Assembly (NCBI GenBank): GCA_938017515.1
Contig: CALIJJ010000044.1
Location: 1-42,021, forward strand
Reading direction: 5' to 3'
Length of the DNA: 42,021 nucleotides
DNA from: an uncultured Pseudanabaenaceae cyanobacterium
Lineage (GTDB): Bacteria; Cyanobacteriota; Cyanobacteriia; PCC-9006; JAAUQQ01
How positions within the stretch are numbered: position 1 is the first letter of the stretch; each line of letters starts with the position of its first letter. Position numbers and translations under genes: made by a program. The notes beneath the pieces are model-generated. The model was given only the letters and a program-made list of their open reading frames with translations, did not search any database and was not told the origin of the DNA. Below are positions 1 to 9,116 of the stretch, in pieces.

Positions 1-655
1 CACCTGTCTTGTTCGGCAGACTCAACACCTGCTCAAATTCCTTAATCTTCAGAACCGGCGTTAAATCATTCGTCGCAATCCGAGCCAGCACTGTCGCCAA
101 CGCCTGCAATGGCTGTGTCCCCGGCACCATCACTGCGACCCTCGCCCGATCGCGCCCCGGCAAAGGCCGCTTCCCCAACTCCGGAATCAACCCCGCCCGC
201 GCCAACGAAGACTTCCCCGACCCCGAAGGCCCATAGATCGGCAGCAACCTCACTCCATCGGGTTGCTCCAGCAAAGCGAGACACTGATCCCGCAGCACTT
301 CGATTTCCCGAGACCGACCAAAATACCAATCCTGATCCTTCTCATGAAACGCCAGCAACCCCTTGTAAGGATTCGGCCCAATCTCCTTCGCGGCTTCTGA
401 ATCACCGACCTCAGCGCTCTGAGGCTGATTGATCACCGCCTGACCACCGCTGACGTAGACCACCACACCGCCATAAACCTGCCCAATCGTCTGATTCTCA
501 GCGCCTTCGCTGGTTTGATTGATCGTCTGATGAATATCCTGGTTGATATCTTGGGCCGCCTGATTAACCTGGCTCCCGGCATTCGCCTGCACCTGGAACC
601 CAGCCGATGAATCCTGATTCTCCTGCTTCATCGAACCCGACTCATCACTGGCCAT
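1..655 (-). CDS. STAND-type NTPase, N-terminal part (runs off left edge)
   Basis: Open frame on the minus strand from ATG at 655 to the window edge, about 218 codons with no stop, so the 3' part is missing. The first ~90 residues are Gln/Asn-rich and polar, followed by a motif NPYKGLLAF...WYFGR at about 95-115 and a P-loop GPSGSGKSS followed by LARAGLIPEL. That pair is the hallmark of nSTAND1-type ATPases, which in cyanobacteria usually continue into WD40 or TPR repeats. A purine-rich AGGGGG lies 5-6 bases before the ATG. STAND proteins are oligomerising signalling switches; some act in anti-phage defence, others in regulation. The effector and sensor ends lie outside the window, so the role cannot be told. 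It is divergent from the phasin-like gene at 847. Confidence 0.85.
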   Translation of the reverse strand, partial: MASDESGSMKQENQDSSAGFQVQANAGSQVNQAAQDINQDIHQTINQTSEGAENQTIGQVYGGVVVYVSGGQAVINQPQSAEVGDSEAAKEIGPNPYKGLLAFHEKDQDWYFGRSREIEVLRDQCLALLEQPDGVRLLPIYGPSGSGKSSLARAGLIPELGKRPLPGRDRARVAVMVPGTQPLQALATVLARIATNDLTPVLKIKEFEQVLSLPNKTG

Positions 656-846
656 CTCGCACCCCCTGCTCAACCCCGAATCCATCCAAATCATATCCGT
701 ACAGCGAAAAAGCCCAGTCGCACTCAATACTTTCTCAACACTTCCGAGGGGAATGGCCAAAGGTATCAACTGGAGGTCGGTAAGCCGCATGGTTTGGGGG
801 GCGTCAATCCCAAGTCCATCGGGCTATCCTAGAAACGAAATGTCGT

Positions 847-1266
847 ATGGAGCCGACCGCCGTGGCAGGACTGGGAAATCTGTTTCAGAAAGCCGTTTAC
901 CTCGGCGTCGGCATGGCAGCCTATGCCGGAGACCAAGCCACCAAAAGCCTGAGCGAACTCAAAGACCAGGCCCAGAAGCTCGCCGACGAACTCGTCGAAC
1001 GCGGTGAAATGACCACCGAAGAAGCCCGCAAAATGGTGGACGATCTCGTCAGCCGCTCCCAGGTCACCACCGTCGAAGGGCAACCCGTAGACGAAGCCCC
1101 TCGCAAAATTGAGATCGACCTCGACGACGACTCCAGCTCCAGCCCGGCTCCCATGGCCCAGACCCCTCAGGCCAACAAAAAGCCTCCCGAACAGCAGCAG
1201 GCAGACGCCCTGCGCCAGCAGGTCGAAGACTTGCAAGCTCAACTGGAGCGCCTCAAAAAATCCTAG
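847..1266 (+). CDS. phasin-like / coiled-coil protein
   Basis: 139 residues. The first ~75 are amphipathic helical (GLGNLFQKAVYLGVGMAAYA, then KSLSELKDQAQKLADELVERG and TTEEARKMVDDLV), followed by an acidic/Ser/Pro linker (DLDDDSSSS...) and a short C-terminal coiled coil (RQQVEDLQAQLERLKK). This is the architecture of phasin-family (PhaF/PhaI-like) proteins, which coat polyhydroxyalkanoate granules or act as general helical scaffolds. No catalytic motif is visible. A shorter GTG start at 862 is possible. The next gene starts 37 bases downstream on the same strand and may be co-transcribed. A second protein with the same kind of layout lies at 9985-10305. Family assignment is by pattern only; granule binding is inference. 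Confidence 0.75.
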   Translation: MEPTAVAGLGNLFQKAVYLGVGMAAYAGDQATKSLSELKDQAQKLADELVERGEMTTEEARKMVDDLVSRSQVTTVEGQPVDEAPRKIEIDLDDDSSSSPAPMAQTPQANKKPPEQQQADALRQQVEDLQAQLERLKKS

Positions 1267-1303
1267 ATATTTCCGCTTTGCCCTAGCCCCGGAGTTCCCT
1301 GTT

Positions 1304-1771
1304 ATGTCCCCCCAGAACGATCCCAATCACAACAACGAACCAAACCACGACCCCAATGACTGGTTTGAGGCTGCCTGGCAAACCCTCGATCGCATGGCCG
1401 AGACCCTGAGCAATGGCCTGATCGAAGCCGTCGAAACCACCATCGCCACCGTTGACGAAGCCACCGAACAGCTTAGCAACCAGATCAACGACGCCATCGC
1501 ACCGGAATGGGTCGAGGCCGTGGAAGAACAGTTCAAGACCGTTGATAAGGCCGTGGATAGTGCGATCGCCCAAACCGAAGTCATCCTCGAACAAACCTTT
1601 CGCCCCGTCAACCAAACCGTCAGCCCCGTGATCAACAGCCACGAAACCTGCATCGGCTGCAAAAACTACGAAGGCAGCGACTTTGGCGGCAACATGCTCG
1701 TCTGCGGCATCCATCCCTACGGCTGTGATACCGAAAAATGCCCGGACTGGGAATCCACCTGGCCAGTGTAG
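1304..1771 (+). CDS. conserved Cys-rich hypothetical protein
   Basis: 155 residues from ATG 1304, preceded by GGAG at 1291; the frame is open farther upstream but overlaps the previous gene. Residues ~15-110 are acidic and helical with repeated VDEA/VDKA-type heptads (TIATVDEATEQ, FKTVDKAVDSA). The C-terminal ~40 residues hold a compact cysteine cluster: CIGCKNYEG, then LVCGIHPYGC and KCPDWE. The C-x2-C...C-x6-C-x4-C spacing plus a His suggests a small metal site (zinc or Fe-S). I know this tail as a recurrent ending of uncharacterised cyanobacterial proteins, but no function is established. It lies just after the phasin-like gene on the same strand and converges on thiD. Confidence 0.8.
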   Translation: MSPQNDPNHNNEPNHDPNDWFEAAWQTLDRMAETLSNGLIEAVETTIATVDEATEQLSNQINDAIAPEWVEAVEEQFKTVDKAVDSAIAQTEVILEQTFRPVNQTVSPVINSHETCIGCKNYEGSDFGGNMLVCGIHPYGCDTEKCPDWESTWPV

Positions 1772-1830
1772 CGGGATTGTTTTGAGCGAATTGTCTCAGG
1801 CCGATGATTTGGGCCTCACGACTGGAGTGC

Positions 1831-2643
1831 TCATGAGTTGAGCAACGGGAAAAAGTGGCCGACCGGTCCCTGACCCTGACCAATCGCCAACGAATGGTGA
1901 AGTGCCTGGGTCACGTAATCCTTGGCAAGCTGTGTGGCTTCCAATGGAGCATGGCCCTTGGCAAGATTGGCCGCGATCGCCGCCGACAACGTGCACCCCG
2001 TCCCATGGGTATGGCTCGTCTCAACCGTCTCGGTTTCCAGAACCGAACAGGTCTCACCGTCCCACCACACATCCACCCCGCGCAATGCCCCAACAAAACC
2101 GCCTCCCTTCACCACCACATTGTTGGGACCCAGCTTGCCAATGGCCTGGGCCGCTTGCTTCATCGTCTCCAAATCATTAATTTTGAGGCCGCTCAGCATC
2201 TCTGCCTCGTAGCGGTTGGGCGTCAAGATCAAGGCCAAAGGTAACAGTTTCTCGCGGAGGGTGGCGATCGCCGCATCATCAATTAGCTGGACTCCAGCCC
2301 GAGACACCATCACCGGGTCCACCACCAAATTCTTGAGTTTGAGCCTGCCCAATCGCTCTGCCACAGCGGCGATAATGGGCTGATTCAGCAACATCCCTGT
2401 CTTGGCCGCTTGCACGCCAATATCATCGACCACAGCCTGTAGCTGGGCCAACACAGACTCCGGCGGTAACGCATCAACCCGCGTCACGCCCACCGTGTTC
2501 TGAGCGGTCACACAGGTTAGGGCACTGGTGCCATGGACCTGATGAAATGAAAACGTACGCAAATCCGCTTGGATCCCTGCACCGCCACCACTATCAGACC
2601 CGGCAATTGTCATTGCCACCGGGGTCTCATTCAGACTAGCCAT
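1831..2643 (-). CDS. thiD: hydroxymethylpyrimidine/phosphomethylpyrimidine kinase ThiD
   Basis: 270 residues, full length for the family. ThiD phosphorylates HMP to HMP-P and then HMP-PP for thiamine synthesis in the cytoplasm. The ribokinase-fold signatures are clear: N-terminal MTIAGSDSGGGAGIQADL for substrate binding, CVTAQNT, the VVDPVMVSRAG segment, and the C-terminal anion-hole/catalytic HTHGTGCTLSAAIA. It starts 11 bases after the ftsZ stop, so it is probably translated from the same leftward transcript. No TPP riboswitch is possible in that 11-base gap; any thiamine control would have to be elsewhere. Confidence 0.95.
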   Translation of the reverse strand: MASLNETPVAMTIAGSDSGGGAGIQADLRTFSFHQVHGTSALTCVTAQNTVGVTRVDALPPESVLAQLQAVVDDIGVQAAKTGMLLNQPIIAAVAERLGRLKLKNLVVDPVMVSRAGVQLIDDAAIATLREKLLPLALILTPNRYEAEMLSGLKINDLETMKQAAQAIGKLGPNNVVVKGGGFVGALRGVDVWWDGETCSVLETETVETSHTHGTGCTLSAAIAANLAKGHAPLEATQLAKDYVTQALHHSLAIGQGQGPVGHFFPLLNS

Positions 2644-2654
2644 CGGATTCCGAC

Positions 2655-3953
2655 CTACTGTTTAGGACGGCGGCGCTGCAAAAATTCGGGGATGTCTAAA
2701 ACGCCACCACCGCCACCGCGGGCAGGCGGCTTAGTCTCAATGGGAGGGGGTGCGGGGTTCGAGGTCGGTAAGGGAGACGGCTTCGGTGGCGTCAGCGGAG
2801 GCTGCGGAACCGACAGCCCACGGGGAGCGCTCATGCGTGCGATGGGTTTGGGCTCCCCGCTAAAGCCGGTCGCAATCACCGTAATCCGAATTTCACCCTC
2901 TAGGCGATCGTCAATCACGGCACCAAAAATAATGTTGGCTTCCGGATCAACAACCTCATAGATAGCTTCGGCGGCGGCATTGACCTCATGAAGCGTTAGA
3001 TCGCTGCCGCCCGTAATATTGAAGACAACCCCCTTCGCACCCTCGATGGAAGATTCCAACAGCGGCGAAGAAATGGCCGCCGATGCTGCTTCCCTTGCAC
3101 GGGACTTGCCGGAGCCAATGCCAATGCCCATGAGCGCAGAGCCTGCATCGGCCATAACCGCACGCACGTCAGCAAAGTCAACGTTGACCAAGCCAGGAAT
3201 AATAATGATGTCAGAAATGCCCTGGACACCCTGACGCAGAACATCATCCGCCATGCGGAAGGCTTCCTGCACAGGGGTTTGTTCAGAAATAACGGTCAAC
3301 AACTTGTCGTTGGGAATGACAATCAATGTGTCAACACTGGCTCGCAGCGCCGCAATCCCCTCATCCGCCTGGGCCGTACGGCGACGCCCCTCAAACAGAA
3401 ACGGACGGGTCACAATTCCCACCGTCAAGGCGCCCAGTTCCTTGGCAACCTCAGCAACAATAGGAGCGGCGCCCGTTCCGGTGCCCCCTCCCATACCAGC
3501 CGTGATAAATACTAGGTCCGAGCCTTCGAGCGCTGCTGCAATCTCATCGCGAGACTCTTCCGCAGCCTTATGACCAATGGCGGGATTACCCCCTGCCCCC
3601 AGTCCCCTGGTTAGCTTCTGGCCAATTTGTAGACGTTGGGGAGACGCAGCTCCGACCAAAGCCTGCGCGTCCGTATTGATCGCCCAAAATTCGACACCGC
3701 TGACGTCGCTGGCAATCATGCGGTTCACCGCATTGCTGCCACCACCCCCAACACCAATGACCTTAATATTGGCAATGCTGCTCGGCATAATTCCTGACGA
3801 TTGGTCGTCATGTTCAGCCACTTGGCCGCCGTCCTGGTGAGCCATGCCAAACGCTGAATTACCCATAGATTGAGAGGCGACAGAAGTCATCGAGTATACA
3901 GACTGCTCCTCAGCAGAAGACCTGTGGTTGTTGTTAGGGGTATCGATTTCCAT
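2655..3953 (-). CDS. ftsZ: cell division protein FtsZ
   Basis: 432 residues. FtsZ is the tubulin-like GTPase that polymerises into the division ring. The GTPase core starts at ~61 ([17 protein letters not shown]), the tubulin signature GGGTGTG is at 155-161, and the T7 catalytic loop ([11 protein letters not shown]) is intact. As in other cyanobacteria there is a ~60-residue polar N-terminal extension. A Pro/Ser-rich linker at ~377-418 precedes the conserved C-terminal peptide [10 protein letters not shown], which binds membrane tethers and division partners. The linker is encoded by a Gly/Pro-biased stretch ([13 protein letters not shown]). No clear ribosome-binding site precedes the ATG, so one of the downstream Met codons (residues 22, 30, 37) is an alternative start. 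It lies downstream of ftsQ. Confidence 0.97.
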   Translation of the reverse strand: MEIDTPNNNHRSSAEEQSVYSMTSVASQSMGNSAFGMAHQDGGQVAEHDDQSSGIMPSSIANIKVIGVGGGGSNAVNRMIASDVSGVEFWAINTDAQALVGAASPQRLQIGQKLTRGLGAGGNPAIGHKAAEESRDEIAAALEGSDLVFITAGMGGGTGTGAAPIVAEVAKELGALTVGIVTRPFLFEGRRRTAQADEGIAALRASVDTLIVIPNDKLLTVISEQTPVQEAFRMADDVLRQGVQGISDIIIIPGLVNVDFADVRAVMADAGSALMGIGIGSGKSRAREAASAAISSPLLESSIEGAKGVVFNITGGSDLTLHEVNAAAEAIYEVVDPEANIIFGAVIDDRLEGEIRITVIATGFSGEPKPIARMSAPRGLSVPQPPLTPPKPSPLPTSNPAPPPIETKPPARGGGGGVLDIPEFLQRRRPKQ

Positions 3954-4257
3954 CGTGAGGGGGAAGCCTCTAAGTCGTGAATCGCTATTCTAACGCCAAG
4001 GCGTGCAATCGTAGTTAACTATAGGGTAATTTGCCTGAAAAACCAAAACGCATCAGGGCAGCTGCTCAATGAAGCAATTCAGAGGCATTGCGGCGGCCAT
4101 CGGAGGGAAAATCGAGGCGTTTTTCAATCGATCAACCGTCAAATTAGTAACGCCATCTATTCACCATTAAATTGCGATAGTTAAGGATGGGTTACCCCCT
4201 GGAAAACCACATTAGTATGCGTATTTGCGCTTGACTCGCGCCGCCCCTTTCCCTCCA
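3954..4257. other. ftsQ-ftsZ spacer
   Basis: 304 bases between ftsQ (ends 4258) and ftsZ (starts 3953), both leftward. No ORF with recognisable content. The long gap suggests that ftsZ has its own promoter here, with AT-rich stretches near 4010-4030 and 4140-4190, but I cannot assign a specific box. Confidence 0.4.
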
Positions 4258-5439
4258 CTATTCAGACTTCATCCTCAGTCTGGGAATGGTGGGCGATCGC
4301 AAATCAATAAAGGCGACATTTTCCGCATCTTTGTGTTGGGGCAGCTCGCGCATCTTGTCTAAGACTTCTAACTGCTGCGCAAACTGATTGCTGTAGGGGC
4401 CAAAATGGGCTTCTCCCAAATCAGTCTGTAGCTTGATGTTGGAGGGGTCCTGCCAATCAATTTCCAGGACCTCAACGGGACTTTGCAGAATAATCGGATA
4501 GAGCTCGGACCAAGCCTGGCGATACTCCACGCGCATGCCGATGACCTTGAGCTTGGGCAATTCAAAGACCTGTCCCTGGGCGGTATAGCGCTCCAGAGGA
4601 ATCCAGTCTCCGGCTTCATCCATCAACACGCGCTCACCACGCTTCTTGGATGAATTGCCTGAGCTGCTATCGGTTCCATTCGCAGCAGCAGCGGCATCGC
4701 CCCCTGTGGTTGGGGAGGTCTCGCCGTCGGTACGCTCTTGGCTGACAGCGGACTCCTTCGCAGCATCTCCGTCGCTGGCTGCGGGCTTCGCCTCGGACGC
4801 TTCCGCAGGAGTCGCTGCGGTATCACGACTATTAATTGCGAGTTCTGCGATCGCCACCGGCTGGCGTTCCACCACCTGAACCGTTAACCCCGGCGGAAAT
4901 AAACGACGGGAGACATGAGCCTCATTGATCGGAGCCCCTTCCAATAGGGCGGTTTCTAGGTTCTGCGGCTTCACGCGCAGTAAAGACTTGGGATACTCCA
5001 ACGGAATCAAGGCCTGAAGGGTCTCTTCACTAATGCTATTGATCCCTTTGATACGAATTTGCTCGGGGGACTTGATCACCCACAGGGGTTGCATCATCAC
5101 CCAGCCCAACCCAACGGCAGCCGAACCCACAGCCAACAAACGCCAGGTCCCCTTCAGTGAATTAAAGCCACGCTGACGCCGCAAAGACCGACGCCGCTGG
5201 CTGAGGTCATTGGGAGACACTGAGCTGGGGGGAGGCACTCGGCGACGGCTAGCCTTCGCAGCACGGCCAGAGGAGGGTTTAGAAAAATTAGAACGCCGCA
5301 AATCAGGACGAGCCCCGGGGCGGGACGACTGCCCCGCAGACTTGGCACGGGTCTGGTTCAACCGATCCTGACGCTGGGCCCGGGTACTGCGAGCGCTACG
5401 GGAAAGCGACTTTGATTGTGGGTAGGGCCTCTTTTCCAT
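4258..5439 (-). CDS. ftsQ: cell division protein FtsQ/DivIB type, POTRA domain
   Basis: 393 residues. A long, very basic cytoplasmic region (1-95, Arg/Ser/Pro-rich, with RRSLRRQR next to the membrane) is followed by one transmembrane helix at ~99-117. A POTRA domain follows at ~122-192 (IRIKGINSISEETLQ... FPPGLTVQVVERQPVAI), then the extracytoplasmic beta domain (~270-390, with LMDEAGDWIPL and VEVLEIDWQDPSNI). FtsQ links septal wall synthesis to the Z-ring. Residues ~203-268 are an Ala/Ser/Glu/Gly low-complexity insert between POTRA and beta domain, longer than in model FtsQ proteins. The gene precedes ftsZ, the usual cyanobacterial order. FtsQ is very divergent in sequence, so the name rests on POTRA architecture and position. 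Confidence 0.9.
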   Translation of the reverse strand: MEKRPYPQSKSLSRSARSTRAQRQDRLNQTRAKSAGQSSRPGARPDLRRSNFSKPSSGRAAKASRRRVPPPSSVSPNDLSQRRRSLRRQRGFNSLKGTWRLLAVGSAAVGLGWVMMQPLWVIKSPEQIRIKGINSISEETLQALIPLEYPKSLLRVKPQNLETALLEGAPINEAHVSRRLFPPGLTVQVVERQPVAIAELAINSRDTAATPAEASEAKPAASDGDAAKESAVSQERTDGETSPTTGGDAAAAANGTDSSSGNSSKKRGERVLMDEAGDWIPLERYTAQGQVFELPKLKVIGMRVEYRQAWSELYPIILQSPVEVLEIDWQDPSNIKLQTDLGEAHFGPYSNQFAQQLEVLDKMRELPQHKDAENVAFIDLRSPTIPRLRMKSE

Positions 5440-5633
5440 TGGTCTTCAGCTCGCAGGTTAAGGAATAGGGGTAGAGCGGCTGCCTCAAAATCATCTCACA
5501 TTCCAGAGAAGCGCCCAAAATCTCGCGATGGGTTCTTCGGTGTGATGGGGTTTACTAGGGAGCAAACCGGGAACAGTCCACCCAGAATGCACGAAGGCTG
5601 CAAAAGCGTCAATACAAGGCCTAACCACCTCCA

Positions 5634-5649
5634 TTGAAAGGCCTTTCAA
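5634..5649. repeat. 16-bp perfect palindrome
   Basis: TTGAAAGGCCTTTCAA is perfectly self-complementary with no spacer. Its position between divergent ftsQ and ribBA would suit a dimeric regulator's operator, but a chance palindrome cannot be excluded. Confidence 0.4.
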
Positions 5650-5741
5650 CCATTCCGTCAGGAGCAACCATCAGATGCAATCGTTCAGATGAGATTTTGA
5701 TAGACCAACGGAATCGACGAGCTGTATCAGGACTGTAGACA

Positions 5742-5786
5742 ATGTGCTCGGACAAGATGTACTCGGACAAGATGTGCTCGGACAAC
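5742..5786. repeat. 15-bp tandem repeat, 3 copies
   Basis: Three adjacent units of the form ATGTGCTCGGACAAG; the second differs by one base and the third by one at the end. More degenerate GTGGATCGG echoes follow to about 5840. It lies upstream of ribBA. Confidence 0.9.
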
Positions 5787-5996
5787 AAGCATCGAGATGC
5801 GTGGATCGGGGCATGTGGATCGGAACCTGTAGCTCGGGGCATTGGGAATAGCCTCAACACTCTGTCCCAAAACAGATTCGATAAAACAGATACAATTGCT
5901 TCAAAGGTTCCAAGGAAGGTGGCACATCACTTTCACCTCACCCTGGCTCCATTTTATGTCCCGCTATTTCTCCGATTCCGGCAGGGTTAATTCACT

Positions 5997-7694
5997 TTGA
6001 GTAGTTCCACCACCAGCCCCTACACCTCTCCTAGCTGGGAGCAAGATTTTAAGTTTGACGACATCGAAGCGGCGCTACTGGATTTGAAGGCGGGTAAGGC
6101 GATCGTGGTGGTTGACGATGAAAGTCGTGAGAATGAAGGGGACCTCATTTGTGCGGCCCAGTTTGCCACACCGGACATGATCAACTTCATGGCGGTGGAA
6201 GCGCGGGGGTTGATCTGTGTGGCCATGTCGGGCGATCGCCTCGACCAGCTCGACCTGCCGCTCATGGTCGATAACAACACCGATAGCAACCAAACCGCCT
6301 TCACCGTCAGCATCGATGCGGGACCCAATCTGGGCGTCAGCACCGGCATTTCCGCAGAAGACCGTGCCCGCACCATTCAGGCTGTCATTAATCCCGAAAC
6401 GAAACCCGAGGATTTGCGACGTCCCGGGCATATCTTCCCGCTGCGAGCGAAGTCCGGTGGCGTACTAAAACGAGCTGGCCATACCGAGGCCGCAGTTGAT
6501 TTATCCCACTTGGCTGGACTCTACGGGGCCGGGGTAATCTGCGAAATTCAGAATCTCGACGGTTCCATGGCTCGGCTCCCCCAGCTTGTCACCTATGCCC
6601 AGGAACATAATCTCAAACTGATCAGCATCGCTGATTTGATTAGCTATCGACTGCAAAACGAACGCTTCGTCGTGCGCGAAACGGTGGCAAACTTACCCAG
6701 CGAATTTGGCCATTTTCAGATTTATGCCTACCGCAACAAGCTCGATAATTCCGAGCATGTTGCCATCGTCAAAGGTGACCCGGCCCAGTTCACCCAAGAG
6801 CCCGTCATGGTGCGCATGCACTCGGAGTGTCTCACCGGAGACTCCCTCGGCTCCCTCCGCTGCGACTGTCGTATGCAGCTCCAGGCAGCCCTCAAAATGA
6901 TTGAGACCGTGGACCAGGGGATCGTCGTATATCTGCGCCAGGAAGGTCGAGGCATTGGCCTGATCAATAAACTGAAAGCCTATTCACTCCAGGATTTAGG
7001 ACTAGACACGGTGGAAGCCAACGAACGCTTGGGCTTTCCGGCGGACCTGCGCAACTACGGCGTTGGAGCCCAGATTCTGAATGATTTAGGGATCCATAAG
7101 ATTCGCTTAATTACGAATAACCCTCGCAAAATTGCAGGTCTCAAGGGCTACGGCTTGGAAGTGGTTGATCGTGTCCCTCTCATCATTGAGGCCACGGAAT
7201 ATAACTCCCAGTACCTAGCGACCAAGGCCGAAAAGCTGGGGCACCTCTTTCTACGGACCTTCTTAACCACCCTCGCCATTCAGTGGAACGAAGAGTCCCT
7301 AACACTCCCACAAAAATACGAGCGCCTCGAAAAGCTACGTGCCCTCGTCCAGCAAGAAGGTTTTGACGTTCAGGAAGAACCACGTCCAGTGGCCATCGCC
7401 GTATTTGGGCGGCAGTCCTTGATCGTTCAAATTGGCTTCGATCGTTCTGATGCTGTCACACCGAATTGGTACCAGGAGGATGCTGAGCATCGTCAGGGCA
7501 CCGAGCGTATTTTGGATACTTTGGCGGGGTGGCCAGAGATCAAACAGATGGAATTCCTGTTTTCCGACGGTGGTGACACGTTCACAGGATTGCAGGTGAA
7601 GCTCGATCGCGAGCCCCATACTCTGAAAAAACTCCCCTCCCAAACCCTTGAGCAGTGGGAACAGCAGCGTATCTACAGTTTCCGCCGAGCCTAG
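5997..7694 (+). CDS. ribBA: bifunctional RibBA: DHBP synthase / GTP cyclohydrolase II
   Basis: 565 residues. It catalyses the two entry reactions of riboflavin synthesis: ribulose 5-phosphate to 3,4-dihydroxy-2-butanone 4-phosphate, and GTP to the diaminopyrimidine precursor. The DHBP synthase domain (~18-217) has [12 protein letters not shown] at 41-52 and [10 protein letters not shown]. The GTP cyclohydrolase II domain (~223-395) has the zinc site in [17 protein letters not shown] and the RQEGRGIGL active-site loop. The TTG start at 5997 is forced: an in-frame stop lies at 5988 and the first in-frame ATG falls after the essential RENEGD motif. AGGG at 5983-5986 is a modest ribosome-binding site. 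A ~165-residue C-terminal extension follows the RibA domain; a similar extension occurs in other cyanobacterial RibBA proteins and has no assigned function. Confidence 0.97.
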   Translation: MSSSTTSPYTSPSWEQDFKFDDIEAALLDLKAGKAIVVVDDESRENEGDLICAAQFATPDMINFMAVEARGLICVAMSGDRLDQLDLPLMVDNNTDSNQTAFTVSIDAGPNLGVSTGISAEDRARTIQAVINPETKPEDLRRPGHIFPLRAKSGGVLKRAGHTEAAVDLSHLAGLYGAGVICEIQNLDGSMARLPQLVTYAQEHNLKLISIADLISYRLQNERFVVRETVANLPSEFGHFQIYAYRNKLDNSEHVAIVKGDPAQFTQEPVMVRMHSECLTGDSLGSLRCDCRMQLQAALKMIETVDQGIVVYLRQEGRGIGLINKLKAYSLQDLGLDTVEANERLGFPADLRNYGVGAQILNDLGIHKIRLITNNPRKIAGLKGYGLEVVDRVPLIIEATEYNSQYLATKAEKLGHLFLRTFLTTLAIQWNEESLTLPQKYERLEKLRALVQQEGFDVQEEPRPVAIAVFGRQSLIVQIGFDRSDAVTPNWYQEDAEHRQGTERILDTLAGWPEIKQMEFLFSDGGDTFTGLQVKLDREPHTLKKLPSQTLEQWEQQRIYSFRRA

Positions 7695-8147
7695 ATGGCC
7701 TATGGGGAAGGGTCCGTATCATCACTGGACTGTAACGACTGCAGCCCGATGAGGCGGTTGATTGCAGCAGTTTGCCAGAAACATCCGCATAAAGTCGTAG
7801 AGAACCGGAGAGACAGTTAAAAATGTGTCTTTGATAAGACAAATTAGTTCTTAAGAAGCGATTAGATTTTGATAACTGCTGTTTTACTGAAGGTGCAGGC
7901 TGGGCTTAATTAATAAAGTCCGCCCAAATCAAACCTGCACGGATCCATGGAATTCAGGCCCATGGTTTGGACCGAATGATTTCAATCCATCGATTTGTGT
8001 CGTCGCTGGCTGAACAGCCGGATGCTGACGATATTGATAGATTTTGGGTCTACGAATTTTGGACGATCGCATCCCAGCGTTCCCACCCATCCTGGTCCCG
8101 CCTTTTCTCACTTCTTCCCCTCGCTTCTCGCCCCGAGCGTTGCATCT
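7695..8147. other. ribBA-amidase intergenic region
   Basis: 453 bases with no recognisable gene. The frame of the amidase is open from 7995, but residues before ATG 8148 look non-coding. It contains a long imperfect hairpin at 7893-7940. Confidence 0.5.
7893..7940 (+). other. imperfect stem-loop in probable 5' leader
   Basis: GTGCAGG (7893-7899) pairs with CCTGCAC (7934-7940), and TGGGC (7901-7905) pairs inside it with GCCCA (7922-7926). The loop is AT-rich. It could be a structured leader of the amidase mRNA or a weak terminator after ribBA; no T-tract follows directly. Confidence 0.35.
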
Positions 8148-9101
8148 ATGAGACTAGACTTCCAGAGCCCGAAAACCTACCTTGTCTTGATGTCCTGCTT
8201 CTTTGTGGGCTTTTCCAGCTTTTTTGTGGTGAAGGCCATTCCACTTCCCATGGCTCTGGGTCGTGAAGCGGACGAGCTGGAACCCTCCGCTTTGCTGACG
8301 GAGGACATCGCTGCAACACTCCCCTCCCAGGGGCAAGAATCTGAGAATCTGGACCCGAGCAATCCAGGGTTTGAGCGTCCCGACACTAGCAATTCAAACC
8401 TGACGCAAGACAATCAAGCGGCCCAACCGACCCCCGTCGGCAGTGCTGCTGACCTCAGTCAGTCTCAACCTCAGCCGGTCAATGACATTGTCCAGGCGAC
8501 CCAAATTCCCACGTCTGTGGTGGCCTCCGCCCGGCAACCACGCTACGAAATCGCTTGGGCTGATCCCAGCAACTATGGCGATCGCTTCAAAAAAGATATC
8601 AACGGCAAGCCTGCGACCAATCGGCCCATCATCGTCCTCCACGAAACAGTCGGTTCCGCAGACTCGACCATTTCCTACTTCAAGAATTATCACGCCAACG
8701 ATTCAGACCAAGCCAGCTATCACACGATGATTCGGCGCAACGGCACCGTGGTTTATTTGGTACCTCCCGAAAAGCGAGCCTTTGGAGCGGGAAATTCTGT
8801 CTTCGTCACCCAAGACGGAGAAAAAGAAGCCGTCAAAACCCATAAGCAATTCCCGCCGTCGGTCAACAACTTTGCCTATCACATCTCCCTAGAAAGCCCT
8901 CCGGATGGATACGGCAACACTGCGGCCCACAGTGGCTATACCCAAGCCCAGTACGATTCCCTCGCCTGGCTGATTGGTCAAAGCACGGTGCCGCTCAATC
9001 GCATCACAACCCACCAAGCCGTGGACCGCTCGGGCTCTCGCAGCGATCCGCGTAGTTTCCAGGTCAATCGTTTAGTGGTGGCATTACAGGCCTATCGCTA
9101 A
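8148..9101 (+). CDS. membrane-anchored N-acetylmuramoyl-L-alanine amidase (Amidase_2)
   Basis: 317 residues from ATG 8148, chosen because it places a hydrophobic signal/anchor helix (YLVLMSCFFVGFSSFFVV) at the N-terminus. A ~100-residue Ser/Gln/Pro/Asn-rich linker follows. The C-terminal ~180 residues are an Amidase_2/PGRP-like domain: RPIIVLHETVG (first zinc His), SYHTMIRRNGTVVYLVPP, FAYHISLES, and THQAVDRSGSRSDPR carrying the second His and the metal-binding Asp. The enzyme would cleave the amide between muramic acid and the peptide stem in the periplasm. It ends at a strong terminator shared with the converging FKBP gene. Substrate specificity (septal, recycling or defensive) cannot be told. 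Confidence 0.9.
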   Translation: MRLDFQSPKTYLVLMSCFFVGFSSFFVVKAIPLPMALGREADELEPSALLTEDIAATLPSQGQESENLDPSNPGFERPDTSNSNLTQDNQAAQPTPVGSAADLSQSQPQPVNDIVQATQIPTSVVASARQPRYEIAWADPSNYGDRFKKDINGKPATNRPIIVLHETVGSADSTISYFKNYHANDSDQASYHTMIRRNGTVVYLVPPEKRAFGAGNSVFVTQDGEKEAVKTHKQFPPSVNNFAYHISLESPPDGYGNTAAHSGYTQAQYDSLAWLIGQSTVPLNRITTHQAVDRSGSRSDPRSFQVNRLVVALQAYR

Positions 9102-9116
9102 CCCCTATCCTTCCCC

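Larger units (their letters stand above)
5440..5996. other. ftsQ-ribBA divergent intergenic region
   Basis: 557 bases between divergent ftsQ and ribBA. It holds a 16-bp palindrome (5634-5649) and a 15-bp tandem array (5742-5786). Open frames on both strands here (5742-5990 plus, 5621-5860 minus) are repeat-derived and show no protein-like pattern. I looked for an FMN riboswitch ahead of ribBA and found no RFN-like conserved blocks. Confidence 0.5.

Noticed and set aside
5742..5990. Plus-strand open frame across the 15-bp array
   Set aside because: Its first part is a translation of the tandem repeat and the rest has no protein-like pattern; no ribosome-binding site.
5440..5996. FMN riboswitch ahead of ribBA
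   Set aside because: None of the conserved RFN blocks are visible.
7995..8147. 51-codon extension of the amidase
   Set aside because: It would bury the signal/anchor helix behind a non-conserved tail; ATG 8148 fits better.
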